The notes under the pieces: model-generated
Told to the model about the DNA's origin: nothing
Database searches by the model: none
What the model saw: only the letters and a program-made list of their open reading frames with translations
NCBI RefSeq assembly: GCF_001808955.1
Contig: NZ_KV795257.1
Span: forward strand, 56,285 to 120,284
Direction of reading: 5' to 3'
DNA from: Rothia sp. HMSC078H08
Lineage (GTDB): Bacteria > Actinomycetota > Actinomycetes > Actinomycetales > Micrococcaceae
DNA: 64,000 nt
Position numbers and translations under genes: made by a program
Part shown: one piece after another, positions 26,795 to 35,167 of the stretch
Layout of the letters: every line of letters starts with the position of its first letter
How positions within the stretch are numbered: position 1 is the stretch's first letter

Positions 26795-28189
26795 ATGACT
26801 ACTGAATTCACCCACCACAGCGCCCTCAACGACGCAATCAACGAACGATTCGAAGCCACCCTACAAACCCTCACCGACCTCGTCGCCATTCCCTCCATCG
26901 CCTGGGAATCCCACGACCTCACCCAGGTCGACCGCAGTGCAGAAGCAGCCGCCGCACTCGCCCGCAAGGCAGGCTTCGACAACGCACGCATCGAACGCGC
27001 CACCTACACCACCGCCGACGGCACCGAAAAGCAGGGCATGCCCGCCGTCATCGCCCAGCGCCCCGCCGCCGAAGGCTACCCGACCATCCTGCTCTACGCC
27101 CACCACGACGTACAGCCCGCCGGCAACCTCGACCTCTGGAACATCGAACCCTTCGTCGCCACCCGCAAGGGCGACCGCCTCTACGGCCGCGGCGCAGCAG
27201 ACGACAAAGCAGGCATCCTCGTACACCTCGCCGCGCTCGCAGCCATCAACGAAACCCTCGGCGATGACTTCAAACTCGGCGTGAAACTCTTCATCGAAGG
27301 CGAAGAAGAAGCAGGCTCACCCTCCTTCGTCTCCTTCCTCAACACCTACCGCGACGAACTATCCGCCGACTACATCATCGTCGCAGACTCCGCCAACTGG
27401 CGCGCCGGCGTACCCGCACTCACCACCAGCCTGCGCGGCGTCGCATCCGGCGACATCGAAGTACGCGTCGGCAGCCACGCCATCCACTCCGGCATGTTCG
27501 GCGGCCCCATGCTCGACGCACACACCCTCATGGCACAGCTCCTCGCAACCCTGCACGACGCCACCGGCGCCGTAGCCGTCGAAGGCCTACACCGAGCCCC
27601 CGAACCCGAACTCGAATACGCCGAAGCGGACTTCCGCAACGACTCCGGAATCCTCGACTCCGTACCCCTCGCAGGCACCGGAACCGTCGCCTCCCGTCTG
27701 TGGACCCAGCCGGCCATCTCCGTCATCGGCATGGACATCCCCTCCATCGCAACCTCCTCCAACACCCTGGCAGTCCTCTCCCGAGCACGCATCAGCACCC
27801 GTCTCGCACCCGGCGACACCCCCGAAAACGCACACCGCGCGCTCGCCGAGCACATCAAGGCCCACGCACCCCACGGCGCCGAGGTCAGCTACACCGCCGT
27901 GGATTCCGGCATGCCCTTCTCGACCGAGGTGGACGCAGACGGTGCGCAGACCGCTCTGGACGCCATGCGCGCCGCCTGGGACCTGGAACCCGTGCAGACC
28001 GGCATGGGCGGCTCCATTCCGTTCATCGCCGACCTGAAGCAGACCTTCCCGCAGGCACAGATTCTGGTCACCGGTGTGGAAGACCCCGACACCCGCGCCC
28101 ACAGCGCCAACGAGTCCCTGTACATCCCGGACTTCAAGAACGCAATCCTGGCGGAGGCACTGCTGCTCAGCGCACTCGGCGCTCGCTAA
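26795..28189 (+). CDS. M20-family dipeptidase
   Basis: Cytosolic metallodipeptidase of 464 residues (M20, carnosinase/DapE-like branch). Metal-site motifs are AHHDVQPAG (about 108), GRGAADDKAG (about 132) and EGEEEAGSPS (about 168), with GGSIPF near 410 typical of the subgroup. It likely degrades peptides; exact specificity is unknown. TAAGGT ends 6 bases before the ATG with no SD, suggesting leaderless translation. Synonymous codon choice changes within the gene: Leu CTC and Glu GAA dominate to about 27,880 and CTG/GAG afterwards. Confidence 0.88.
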   Translation: MTTEFTHHSALNDAINERFEATLQTLTDLVAIPSIAWESHDLTQVDRSAEAAAALARKAGFDNARIERATYTTADGTEKQGMPAVIAQRPAAEGYPTILLYAHHDVQPAGNLDLWNIEPFVATRKGDRLYGRGAADDKAGILVHLAALAAINETLGDDFKLGVKLFIEGEEEAGSPSFVSFLNTYRDELSADYIIVADSANWRAGVPALTTSLRGVASGDIEVRVGSHAIHSGMFGGPMLDAHTLMAQLLATLHDATGAVAVEGLHRAPEPELEYAEADFRNDSGILDSVPLAGTGTVASRLWTQPAISVIGMDIPSIATSSNTLAVLSRARISTRLAPGDTPENAHRALAEHIKAHAPHGAEVSYTAVDSGMPFSTEVDADGAQTALDAMRAAWDLEPVQTGMGGSIPFIADLKQTFPQAQILVTGVEDPDTRAHSANESLYIPDFKNAILAEALLLSALGAR

Positions 28190-28255
28190 ACGCGCTCGCT
28201 GACCAGCACCCACTCGGCTAGAAAGCTTCAAGAAGCGCGGGGGAGAAACATCCAC

Positions 28256-28299
28256 AAAAAGTGGGGGAGAAGGGTCACAAACCCCAACCCCCACTTTTT
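28256..28299. terminator. Terminator after the dipeptidase gene
   Basis: AAAAAGTGGGGG pairs perfectly with CCCCCACTTTTT around a 20-base loop that itself holds GGGT/ACCC. It is symmetrical in A and T runs. Confidence 0.85.
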
Positions 28300-28480
28300 C
28301 GGTATCCTAGAAGCAGAATTATTTGTCAAGCCCCCACATCAACACTCACGCCCCCGGCGAACTATGCACACCCTAGGTTGTACATCAAACACCCGGGCGC
28401 GTATCGTGAAGGCTAAAACACCCACACGCGACGCACACGCGACGCACACGGGCAACCAACAAAACAAAAGGACAACACCA

Positions 28481-28834
28481 ATGAGTGCAACCACCATCGA
28501 ACTGCCGACCCACGGCGTCAACCTCACCGAAGTAGCACAGACCAAGGTCCGCACCCTCCTCGAACAGGAAGGCCGCACCGACCTGCGCCTGCGCATCGCC
28601 GTCCAGCCCGGCGGCTGCTCCGGCCTCATCTACCAGCTCTACTTCGACGAGCGCGTCCTCGACGGCGACGCAGTCCGCGACTTCGACGGCGTAGAGGTTA
28701 TCGTCGACAAGATGAGCGCACCCTACCTCGACGGCTCCACCATCGACTTCGAAGACACCATCGAAAAGCAGGGCTTCTCCATCGACAACCCCAACGCAGC
28801 AGGCTCCTGCGCATGCGGTGACTCCTTCCACTAA
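28481..28834 (+). CDS. erpA: Iron-sulfur cluster insertion protein ErpA (HesB/IscA family)
   Basis: A-type carrier that delivers Fe-S clusters to apoproteins. The 117-residue protein has the three family Cys: QPGGCSG (about 43) and CACGD near the C-terminus, and the motif VIVDKMSAPYLDGSTIDFED. AAAGGACAAC precedes the ATG at 28481; a longer frame upstream has no ribosome site. The 145-base leader is rich in ACGCGACGCAC repeats. It is followed by a terminator and then trpD. Confidence 0.94.
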   Translation: MSATTIELPTHGVNLTEVAQTKVRTLLEQEGRTDLRLRIAVQPGGCSGLIYQLYFDERVLDGDAVRDFDGVEVIVDKMSAPYLDGSTIDFEDTIEKQGFSIDNPNAAGSCACGDSFH

Positions 28835-28875
28835 ACCGAAGACACCCACCACTAAAGCGCAACACGCCTAACAAA

Positions 28876-28926
28876 CCCCCGTCTCGCATACTGCACCCAA
28901 CCGTGCAGATACGCGACGGGGGTTTT
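28876..28926 (+). terminator. Terminator between erpA and trpD
   Basis: CCCCCGTC and GACGGGGG form the base of a long stem with further pairs and an inner GCAC/GTGC, followed by TTTT. The final T belongs to the -10 box of trpD. Confidence 0.85.
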
Positions 28927-28937
28927 ACACTTAAAAC

Positions 28938-30011
28938 ATGACTACGCACGAAATCACCTGGAAATACATCCTCAACCAACTGATTAAGCACCAGAACCTC
29001 AGCGACACCGAAGTCGCCTGGGCCATGGACCAAATCATGACCGGCCAAACCGAACAGCCAATCCTCGCATCCTTCCTCACCGCCCTCCACTCCAAGGGCG
29101 AAACCCCCGAAGAACTCGGCGCGCTCGCAGCCGGCATGATCGCCAAAGCCGAGACCGTCGACATCGACCCCCACGCCGTAGACATCGTCGGCACCGGCGG
29201 CGACCAGCAAAACACCGTCAACATCTCCACCATGGCCGCCCTCGTCATCGCAGGAGCCGGTGCAACCGTCGTCAAGCACGGCAACCGCGCCTCCACCTCC
29301 AAATCCGGCTCCGCAGACGTCCTCGAAGCCCTCGGAATCCGCCTCGACATGCCCATTCCCGCCGTCGCCGAGTGCGCTCGCGAGACCGGCATCACGTTCC
29401 TGTTTGCCATGACCTTCCACCCGGCCATGCGCCACGTGGGCCCGACCCGCCGCCTGCTGGGTATTCCGACCGCGTTCAACTACCTGGGCCCCATGACCAA
29501 CCCGGCCCGCGTGAAGTCCTCGGCAATTGGCGTGGCAAACCCGGTCATGGCTGAGAAGATGGCTCACGTCTTCGCCGAGCGCGGCGATCACGCCCTGATT
29601 TTCCGCGGAGACGACGGCCTGGACGAGCTGACCATCGCCACCACGAGCCGCCTGTGGGAGGCTGTAGACGGCAAACTGACCGAGTACCGTTTTGACCCGA
29701 CCGAGTACGGCCTGCAGAACGCACCGCTGGAGCAGCTGCGAGGCGGCGACGCCGAGTACAACGCGGGTGTGTTCCGCGCCATTTTGGCGGGGGAGGGGGA
29801 GTCCCCGAAGAGCCCGCTGCGCGCTATTCACGACGCCGTGCTCATCAACGCGGCCGCAGGCCTGGTGGCCTACCGCCCGACCAACGGTGAGAGCTTTGAG
29901 ACGCGCTTCACTCAGGCCCTGGCCGATGCGCGCGAGTCCATTGCATCCGGTGCAGCGGAGCGAGTGCTCAACGCCTGGGTAGAGTTCAGCGAAAAGCACG
30001 CGGAGGGCTAG
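28938..30011 (+). CDS. trpD: Anthranilate phosphoribosyltransferase
   Basis: Second step of tryptophan synthesis, joining anthranilate and PRPP. The 357-residue protein has the PRPP loop VGTGGDQQNTVNIST (about 76-90), KHGNRASTSKSGSADVLEALG and the C-terminal helical motif typical of the family. It is separate from other trp genes, as is usual in Actinobacteria. There is no SD; TACACT ends 6 bases before the ATG and directly follows the erpA terminator, so transcription probably begins at the start codon. Codon choice changes sharply near 29,370 from CTC/GAA to CTG/GAG. Confidence 0.95.
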   Translation: MTTHEITWKYILNQLIKHQNLSDTEVAWAMDQIMTGQTEQPILASFLTALHSKGETPEELGALAAGMIAKAETVDIDPHAVDIVGTGGDQQNTVNISTMAALVIAGAGATVVKHGNRASTSKSGSADVLEALGIRLDMPIPAVAECARETGITFLFAMTFHPAMRHVGPTRRLLGIPTAFNYLGPMTNPARVKSSAIGVANPVMAEKMAHVFAERGDHALIFRGDDGLDELTIATTSRLWEAVDGKLTEYRFDPTEYGLQNAPLEQLRGGDAEYNAGVFRAILAGEGESPKSPLRAIHDAVLINAAAGLVAYRPTNGESFETRFTQALADARESIASGAAERVLNAWVEFSEKHAEG

Positions 30012-30624
30012 GGAATCAGTAGCCAGAGGCGAGAGCCTCGGGGCTGATTTCAGAAGCCGAGCTGAGAAGGGCTAGGAGCTCTGGGGGTCGAAAGCTCTAG
30101 AAATCCTCTAGAAATCGATAGATAGCAGGCACCCGAGACGAACAGAGTGCACCGAAGGGTGCGGGGTCTCGGGTGCCTGTCGCTTAACGGAACGACGAGG
30201 AGATGTGAGCGGCGTAGAGAGTTCGAGCGTGTAGCTGAGCGTCGAGAAAGCCGAGGTGCCCGGAACGTAGAACAGCGGACGAGGACAGCGTAGTCGCACC
30301 ACGAGGAGCGCAGGCTCGACCGACCCGTGCCAGCCAGAGTATCGAAAGCACCGGTGAACCGTCGGTGGGGTAGTGAAAAATAGGTCTACTTTACATAATG
30401 TATATTATCGGCTTTTTAGGGAGGTCTAGAATGAACCAAAGATTCCCCGTATCTAAATAAAGTCTTAACAGTTCATGTATTAACCTCACTCAGTCACCAT
30501 AACCGTCGCCAGTACTCAATCCACCTGAAATAATGGATATACCCCGCATCACGAAGGTGCTGTCGCCTCGTATGCAGATTCAATGTCAACCACGCCGGTT
30601 GATGTACATCAAAGGAGAAAACTC
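30012..30624. other. Structured non-coding region between trpD and nfeD
   Basis: No convincing gene lies in these 613 bases. It holds a GAGGC-GAGA-GCCTC hairpin (30026-30039); a tandem CTCTAGAAATC pair (30095-30116); a perfect 14-base-pair stem, CAGGCACCCGAGAC with GTCTCGGGTGCCTG (30126-30139 and 30166-30179), with an inner GCACC/GGTGC; a purine-rich tract with GACGAGGA at 30194 and 30278 and ACGAGGA at 30301; and an AT-rich promoter-like island with ATAAT-GTAT-ATTAT (30395-30408). A non-coding RNA is possible. Confidence 0.5.
30431..30460 (+). CDS. Nine-codon mini reading frame behind a strong SD (doubtful)
   Basis: GGGAGG stands 6 bases before an ATG that opens MNQRFPVSK and stops at TAA. 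The SD is among the best in this region, but the peptide is tiny and 164 bases separate it from nfeD. It could be a leader peptide or chance. Confidence 0.25.
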   Translation: MNQRFPVSK

Positions 30625-31074
30625 GTGGATTGGCTCTTTGAGACACCCTGGACACTCTGGGTTGCACTCGCCCTCGTTTTCGCCGTCATAGAAATGCTCA
30701 GCCTCGACCTGTTCTTTCTCATGCTGGCGATCAGCGCAGGCGTCACCGCAGCAATATCGCCCTTCGTGGATAACATGCTGATTCGAACCGTTATTTTCGT
30801 GGTTATCTGCCTGATTCTGGTTCTTGGCCTGCGCCCGCCGCTGCTGAAGAAACTCAATAAATCAGCTACCGGAGCTGTCACTAATGCCGAAGCACTCATT
30901 GGCGCTGAGGTGCGCGTCACTCAAGATGTGACTGGTGAAACCGGTTTGGTGGTACTGGCCGGCGATACCTGGACGGCGCGCACCGCCTCCGGAACGCTCC
31001 CTGCCGGATCACACGCGAGGGTACGAGCCATTGAGGGCGCTACCGCAATCGTAGAGCCTCTCCCCCACACCTAA
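30625..31074 (+). CDS. NfeD-like membrane protein
   Basis: A 149-residue membrane protein of the short NfeD family, partners of SPFH/flotillin proteins in membrane domain organisation. Three hydrophobic segments occupy about residues 8-75, followed by an OB-fold-like domain (LIGAEVRVTQDVTGETGLVVLAGDTWTAR family pattern, here split over residues 90-125). GTG at 30625 follows AAAGGAG at ideal distance; an in-frame ATG 42 bases earlier lacks an SD. The SPFH partner gene follows after 78 bases. Confidence 0.88.
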   Translation: MDWLFETPWTLWVALALVFAVIEMLSLDLFFLMLAISAGVTAAISPFVDNMLIRTVIFVVICLILVLGLRPPLLKKLNKSATGAVTNAEALIGAEVRVTQDVTGETGLVVLAGDTWTARTASGTLPAGSHARVRAIEGATAIVEPLPHT

Positions 31075-31152
31075 GACCCATCTGAATACCGGCTCTAGAA
31101 GCAGGTTCAGATACCAAAAACACACCATATAACTCACCGATAAGGAGAAACA

Positions 31153-32148
31153 ATGCCTATCAGCCTTATTTTGACGGTCCTACTCATCCTCTTCGTACTG
31201 ACGATGCTCGCAAAGACCGTGCGCGTCATCCCGCAGGGACGAGCCGGCATCGTTGAACGACTGGGTAAGTTCCACGCCGTTCTCAACCCCGGCCTGCACA
31301 TCGTCATCCCCGTAGTTGACCGCGTGCTGCCCCTGATTGACCTGCGCGAACAGGTGGTTTCCTTCCCCTCGCAGTCCGTGATTACCGAAGACAACCTCGT
31401 GGTTGGTATCGACACCGTCGTGTACTTCCAGGTCACCGACCCCCGCTCGGCAACCTACGAAATCACCAACTACATTCGCGCCGTGGACGAGCTGACCAGC
31501 GCAACCCTGCGTAACGTCGTTGGTGGCCTGAACCTGGAGCAGACCCTCACCTCCCGCGACCAGATCAACGCGGAACTGCGAGGTGTACTCGACTCCACCA
31601 CCGGCCGCTGGGGCCTGCGCGTCTCCCGCGTGGACATCAAGGAAATCCAGCCCCCGGTGTCCATCCAGGACTCCATGGAGAAGCAGATGCGTGCAGAGCG
31701 TGACCGCCGCGCCGCAATCCTCACCGCAGAAGGCCAGAAGCAGTCCGACATTCTGACCGCAGAAGGTGAATCCCGCGCAGCCATCCTGCGTGCAGAGGGC
31801 GAAAAGCAGGCACAGATCCTTCGTGCGGAAGGTGACGCACAGTCCGCAATCCTGCGCGCAAACGGTGAAGCCGAAGCCGTGCAGAAGGTCTTCGCCGCAA
31901 TCCACGAATCCAACCCCAGCCAGCAGTTGCTCACCTACCAGTACCTGCAGACCCTGCCCAAGCTCGCCGAAGGCGACGCCAACAAGCTCTGGTTCATCCC
32001 GACCGAACTGGGCGATGCACTGCGCGGCCTGGGCAACGCATTCGGCACCCTGCCCGCATCCGACCTTGCGGACGCACCGAAGAAGCCCGCAGCAGAGGCT
32101 CCCAAGAGCGCACCGCAGGCCCCCGGAAGCTACGGCATCAACGGCTAA
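31153..32148 (+). CDS. SPFH/band 7 (stomatin-like, QmcA type) membrane protein
   Basis: A 331-residue protein with an N-terminal membrane anchor (about 3-20), the band 7 domain (VIPQGRAGIVERLGKF, DLREQVVSFPSQSV, about 22-180), then a striking run of five 11-residue repeats (188-242) with consensus AILRAEGEKQA, which should form a hendecad coiled coil for oligomerisation. A Pro/Ala-rich tail ends the protein. SPFH proteins assemble in ring-like or raft-like membrane arrays and regulate proteases. GGAGAA precedes the ATG. Pairing with nfeD immediately upstream is the classic arrangement. Confidence 0.93.
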   Translation: MPISLILTVLLILFVLTMLAKTVRVIPQGRAGIVERLGKFHAVLNPGLHIVIPVVDRVLPLIDLREQVVSFPSQSVITEDNLVVGIDTVVYFQVTDPRSATYEITNYIRAVDELTSATLRNVVGGLNLEQTLTSRDQINAELRGVLDSTTGRWGLRVSRVDIKEIQPPVSIQDSMEKQMRAERDRRAAILTAEGQKQSDILTAEGESRAAILRAEGEKQAQILRAEGDAQSAILRANGEAEAVQKVFAAIHESNPSQQLLTYQYLQTLPKLAEGDANKLWFIPTELGDALRGLGNAFGTLPASDLADAPKKPAAEAPKSAPQAPGSYGING

Positions 32149-32265
32149 ACGCGGAATCTAACGCATAAAAAGGCGCGAATCACCAAAAATCACGCCGAAT
32201 AAACACCACCACGCTGGGCGGGTGGAGACTATTACCGATATAATGGATGTTTTGTAAACGTTCGA

Positions 32266-32292
32266 GGGAATAGCTCTCCCCCGCCCAACGTT
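32266..32292 (+). promoter_or_regulatory. SigR-type promoter of rbpA
   Basis: GGGAAT, 18 bases, then GTT reproduces the SigR (thiol-stress ECF sigma factor) consensus GGAAT-N18-GTT exactly, with the predicted start some 40 bases before the rbpA ATG. In Streptomyces rbpA is a SigR target. A separate TATAAT (32239-32244) just upstream may be a housekeeping promoter. Confidence 0.65.
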
Positions 32293-32337
32293 ATGCCTAA
32301 AGCGCCACAAGGCGCACCCGACGACACTGGAGGAAAA

Positions 32338-32676
32338 ATGAGCGATCGTAGCCTGCGCGGTATGCGCCTGGGTTCCCAGTCGATGGAAACCGAATCGAAC
32401 GTACAGCCCGCGCCCCGCCAGCGCGTCGAATACCGTACCGCAGACGGTGACCGCGTTTTCGTGACCTTCGCGGCAGAGGCAGAAATCCCCTCGGTATGGA
32501 CCGCAAAGTCCGGCAAGGAAGCATACCTCGTCAACGGCGACTCCACCGCAGACGCCGAAGAAGAGAAGCCCGCACGTACCCACTGGGACATGCTCATGGA
32601 ACGTCGCAGCATCGAAGAGCTGGAAAAGACCCTGGAAGACCGCCTGGAATACTACCGCAAGCACTACGCGCTCTAA
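32338..32676 (+). CDS. rbpA: RNA polymerase-binding protein RbpA
   Basis: Actinobacterial transcription activator that binds the group I sigma factor and RNA polymerase and stabilises open complexes. The 112-residue protein has LRGMRLGSQSMETE at the N-terminus, the core barrel (about 30-70, no Cys and so no zinc), and the sigma-interacting helix THWDMLMERRSIEELEKTLEDRLEYYRK at the C-terminus (key part THWDMLMERRSIEELE). GGAGG precedes the ATG. It is convergent with ppm1, the same neighbour as in mycobacteria. A SigR-type promoter lies upstream. Confidence 0.96.
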   Translation: MSDRSLRGMRLGSQSMETESNVQPAPRQRVEYRTADGDRVFVTFAAEAEIPSVWTAKSGKEAYLVNGDSTADAEEEKPARTHWDMLMERRSIEELEKTLEDRLEYYRKHYAL

Positions 32677-32709
32677 AAGCGCTGTAGACACGCCGTAGAA
32701 AGGCTGTAG

Positions 32710-32750
32710 AAGCCCGCTAAGAGCCATTTGCGCTCTGAGCGGGCTTTCTT
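32710..32750 (+). terminator. Terminator of rbpA
   Basis: AAGCCCGCT and AGCGGGCTT pair, with inner GAGC/GCTC, followed by a T-rich TCTTCTTTT tract. Confidence 0.85.
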
Positions 32751-32808
32751 CTTTTGGTGGTGGCTTCGTCGATACGTGAGCCAGGAAAGAGTGCCAGAGA
32801 AAACAGAA

Positions 32809-32849
32809 AAAGGCCGGGGCGGATACGTTATGTATCCGCCCCGGCCTTT
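32809..32849. terminator. Bidirectional terminator between rbpA and ppm1
   Basis: AAAGGCCGGGGCGGATAC pairs perfectly with GTATCCGCCCCGGCCTTT around a short loop, one of the strongest hairpins in the window, with A-runs before and T-runs after. It ends 28 bases from the ppm1 stop. Confidence 0.9.
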
Positions 32850-32876
32850 CGTATAAGTCTCAGAACGAGGGATGTT

Positions 32877-33611
32877 TTACTTGCCCAGAGCCTTCTTGAG
32901 CTTCTGAACACGGTTGGTCAGACCCCAGCGAGTCACCTTAGACATGGAATCGAAGATAATGTTGCCGTCCATCTTCGAAGCGCCAATCTCACGCTCAACG
33001 AAAGTAATCGGAACCTCAACAATATTCAGACCAGCCTGCTCAGAACGCCACGCCAAATCCACCTGGAACACGTAGCCCTTCGAGTCAATACCGTCAAGGT
33101 TCAGGCGCTGCAGAGCGTCACGACGGTACGCACGGAAACCAGCGGTAATGTCCTTGATGGAGGTGCCCAGAATCAGGCGGGTGTACAGGTTAGCGCCGCG
33201 AGAGAGAATCTGGCGGTGAGCCGGCCAGTTCTTGGTCTTGCCGCCGGGCACGTAACGCGAACCAATAGCCAGGTCAGCGCCCGCCTCCACTGCACGAACC
33301 AGGGAAGGAAGCTGCTCAGGCTGGTGCGAGCAGTCAGCGTCCATTTCAATCAGAATGTCGTAGCCTGCCTCAAGGCCCCAATCGAAGCCGGCGAGGTATG
33401 CGCCCCCCAGACCGTCCTTAACGGTGCGGTGCAGAACGTGAATCTGGGAATCCTTAGCCGACAGCTCATCAGCAATCTGGCCGGTGCCGTCGGGGCTGTT
33501 ATCATCCACCACGAGAATGTCCACCTCGGGAGCTGCCTTGCGAAGACGCTCTACCACGACGGGCAGGTTCTCCTTCTCGTTATACGTCGGGATGACAGTT
33601 AGAACGCGCAT
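32877..33611 (-). CDS. ppm1: Polyprenol monophosphomannose synthase
   Basis: GT2 glycosyltransferase making polyprenyl-phosphate mannose, the donor for extracellular lipoglycan and protein mannosylation. The 244-residue protein has [10 protein letters not shown] (about 8-17), [11 protein letters not shown], the metal-binding [10 protein letters not shown] (DAD motif, about 92-101), and a C-terminal amphipathic region without transmembrane helices. It lacks the fused Lnt-like acyltransferase domain of the mycobacterial two-domain form. ATG at 33611 has GGGAGT upstream. The rbpA/ppm1 convergent pair matches mycobacteria. Confidence 0.93.
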   Translation of the reverse strand: MRVLTVIPTYNEKENLPVVVERLRKAAPEVDILVVDDNSPDGTGQIADELSAKDSQIHVLHRTVKDGLGGAYLAGFDWGLEAGYDILIEMDADCSHQPEQLPSLVRAVEAGADLAIGSRYVPGGKTKNWPAHRQILSRGANLYTRLILGTSIKDITAGFRAYRRDALQRLNLDGIDSKGYVFQVDLAWRSEQAGLNIVEVPITFVEREIGASKMDGNIIFDSMSKVTRWGLTNRVQKLKKALGK

Positions 33612-33745
33612 ATTACTCCCTCACAGGTGCATATAAAACAGGCAGTGTAGATATCCAGTATACCGGGTAAACATGTGGGCAGCTGAACCAGCGGGGGCTT
33701 CCACTGCCCCTAAACTGCCTAAAAAGGTGCTGATAAGCTAAAAAA

Positions 33746-34924
33746 TTAGTTACTTTCAGTGTAAATAGATTCCAGGATGGGCAGAGGCGAATCCTCATCC
33801 AGCACCGGAAGCAACGGAATGCGAGCGCGGGGGTCGGTGCTCCACGACGCGACGCGGGAGTCGGGTGCCTGGACCATGAGGGCTTCGACGCGCCATTGTG
33901 CGACGTATGCGGGGGTATCGGGGGTGAGCTGGCCGGTGAAGGGGTTGTCTTCGTGGGCGAGGCGGTATACGCCGCGGGTGAGGGCGGCGAAGGCGCTACG
34001 TGCGGAGATGCCGTGTTCGTCGTTGACGAGTTCGCGGATGAGGGACCAGGCGCCGGGTGCGTACAGCTGAGCATCAGAACCCAGCGCGATGGAGGTGCCT
34101 GCTGCGTTTGCGCGGCGGGCTACGGAAGCTACCGACTCACGTACCTCTCCCCCGGCGTGTGCGAGGAGTGCTTGGACGGTGTCGTTGGCGGTTTCGTCTT
34201 CTTCGGGTTCGCAGACGCTGAGGCCGAGGTTGATGCGTGCTTCTGCCAGCTGGGTGAGGTATTCGTCGGTGATGGGGTCTTGCGGGGTGCTGATTGCTGC
34301 GTCGAGGCGGATGGAGAGCCAGGGGCGGGTTTCGCGTACGGCGAGCGCTGCGTCGGCTGCGGTGGTGAATCCGGTGGATGCGTCGATGGAGAGCAGGAGT
34401 GCGGCGTCTTCGGCTACCTGTGCTGCTGCGGGTGCCTCGTCGGGTGCGACAGAGATACCGACCAGCTGCAGGCCCTTGACGGCGCGTTCGCCTTCGGTGA
34501 GGGGGCGTAGTGCCTTGATAGCGCTGATGAGCTCGTCGGTTTCAATGCCGGTGGCGTTGAGGATGAGGCGGATGTCGGGGGTACCGTGTTCGGCGCTGTA
34601 GTAGCTGAGTGCGGAGACGAGGTCGGGTACGTCTTCCATGCCGGCGAGCAGGGTGTGGGTGTGGTAGCCGGCTGCGCGGTATGCCTGCAGGTAGTCGAGG
34701 ATTTCGGGTGCTTCTTTGCCTGCGACCGGTGCCAGTGCGCGTGCAAAGGCGGGGGTCAGCAGGGCGCCGTCGAGTTCGGTGATGGTGGCGGACTCGTCAG
34801 CAATAGAACGTGCCCCGGAGTCGGAACCAACCCAGCGGACGAAGCCGTCCTCGACCAGCATTGCGGTTGCGTACGGGTCGACGGGGCTGTACACGCTACC
34901 ATCTACGAAAATACGGGTAGACAT
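33746..34924 (-). CDS. Amidohydrolase-fold protein lacking the metal ligands
   Basis: A 392-residue protein with amidohydrolase layout: a small N-terminal beta part (IFVDGSVYSPVDPYATAMLV), the junction GALLTPAFARALAPVAG, and a barrel containing TPDTPAY and GSDAQLY near the end. In active members the junction reads GFVDxHxH; here both His are replaced (ARALA), and I find no later conserved His pair. It is probably a pseudoenzyme or has changed chemistry. ATG at 34924 has AAAGGAT upstream; an upstream extension is not supported. It follows ppm1 in the opposite order of transcription, 134 bases away. Biological role unknown. Confidence 0.72.
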   Translation of the reverse strand: MSTRIFVDGSVYSPVDPYATAMLVEDGFVRWVGSDSGARSIADESATITELDGALLTPAFARALAPVAGKEAPEILDYLQAYRAAGYHTHTLLAGMEDVPDLVSALSYYSAEHGTPDIRLILNATGIETDELISAIKALRPLTEGERAVKGLQLVGISVAPDEAPAAAQVAEDAALLLSIDASTGFTTAADAALAVRETRPWLSIRLDAAISTPQDPITDEYLTQLAEARINLGLSVCEPEEDETANDTVQALLAHAGGEVRESVASVARRANAAGTSIALGSDAQLYAPGAWSLIRELVNDEHGISARSAFAALTRGVYRLAHEDNPFTGQLTPDTPAYVAQWRVEALMVQAPDSRVASWSTDPRARIPLLPVLDEDSPLPILESIYTESN

Positions 34925-35025
34925 TAGAATCCTTTCACCATTGAGGCGCGCCGGAGCGCACACGAGGGCGGGCACGTCGATTGTGCTCGCGTAGCTTAGC
35001 TGAGCGTCTCATTTGAGTATAGAAG

Positions 35026-35109
35026 CACCCCCGCTGCCTGTGGTAGTTCGTTCGTCCTTAGATGAGGCGGAACTTAGATGATGTAGAACAATGCACAGTA
35101 GCGGGGGTG
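35026..35109. repeat. 10-base inverted repeat with long loop between helY and the amidohydrolase-like gene
   Basis: CACCCCCGCT (35026-35035) is complementary to AGCGGGGGTG (35100-35109). It lies 60 bases beyond the end of helY and may act in termination; no T-run is present. Confidence 0.4.
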
Positions 35110-35167
35110 GTGGCCCGAACTGGTCGGGCGCGGTGTAGCACTATGTACGGTGTAGCTAAGGCGCGGG

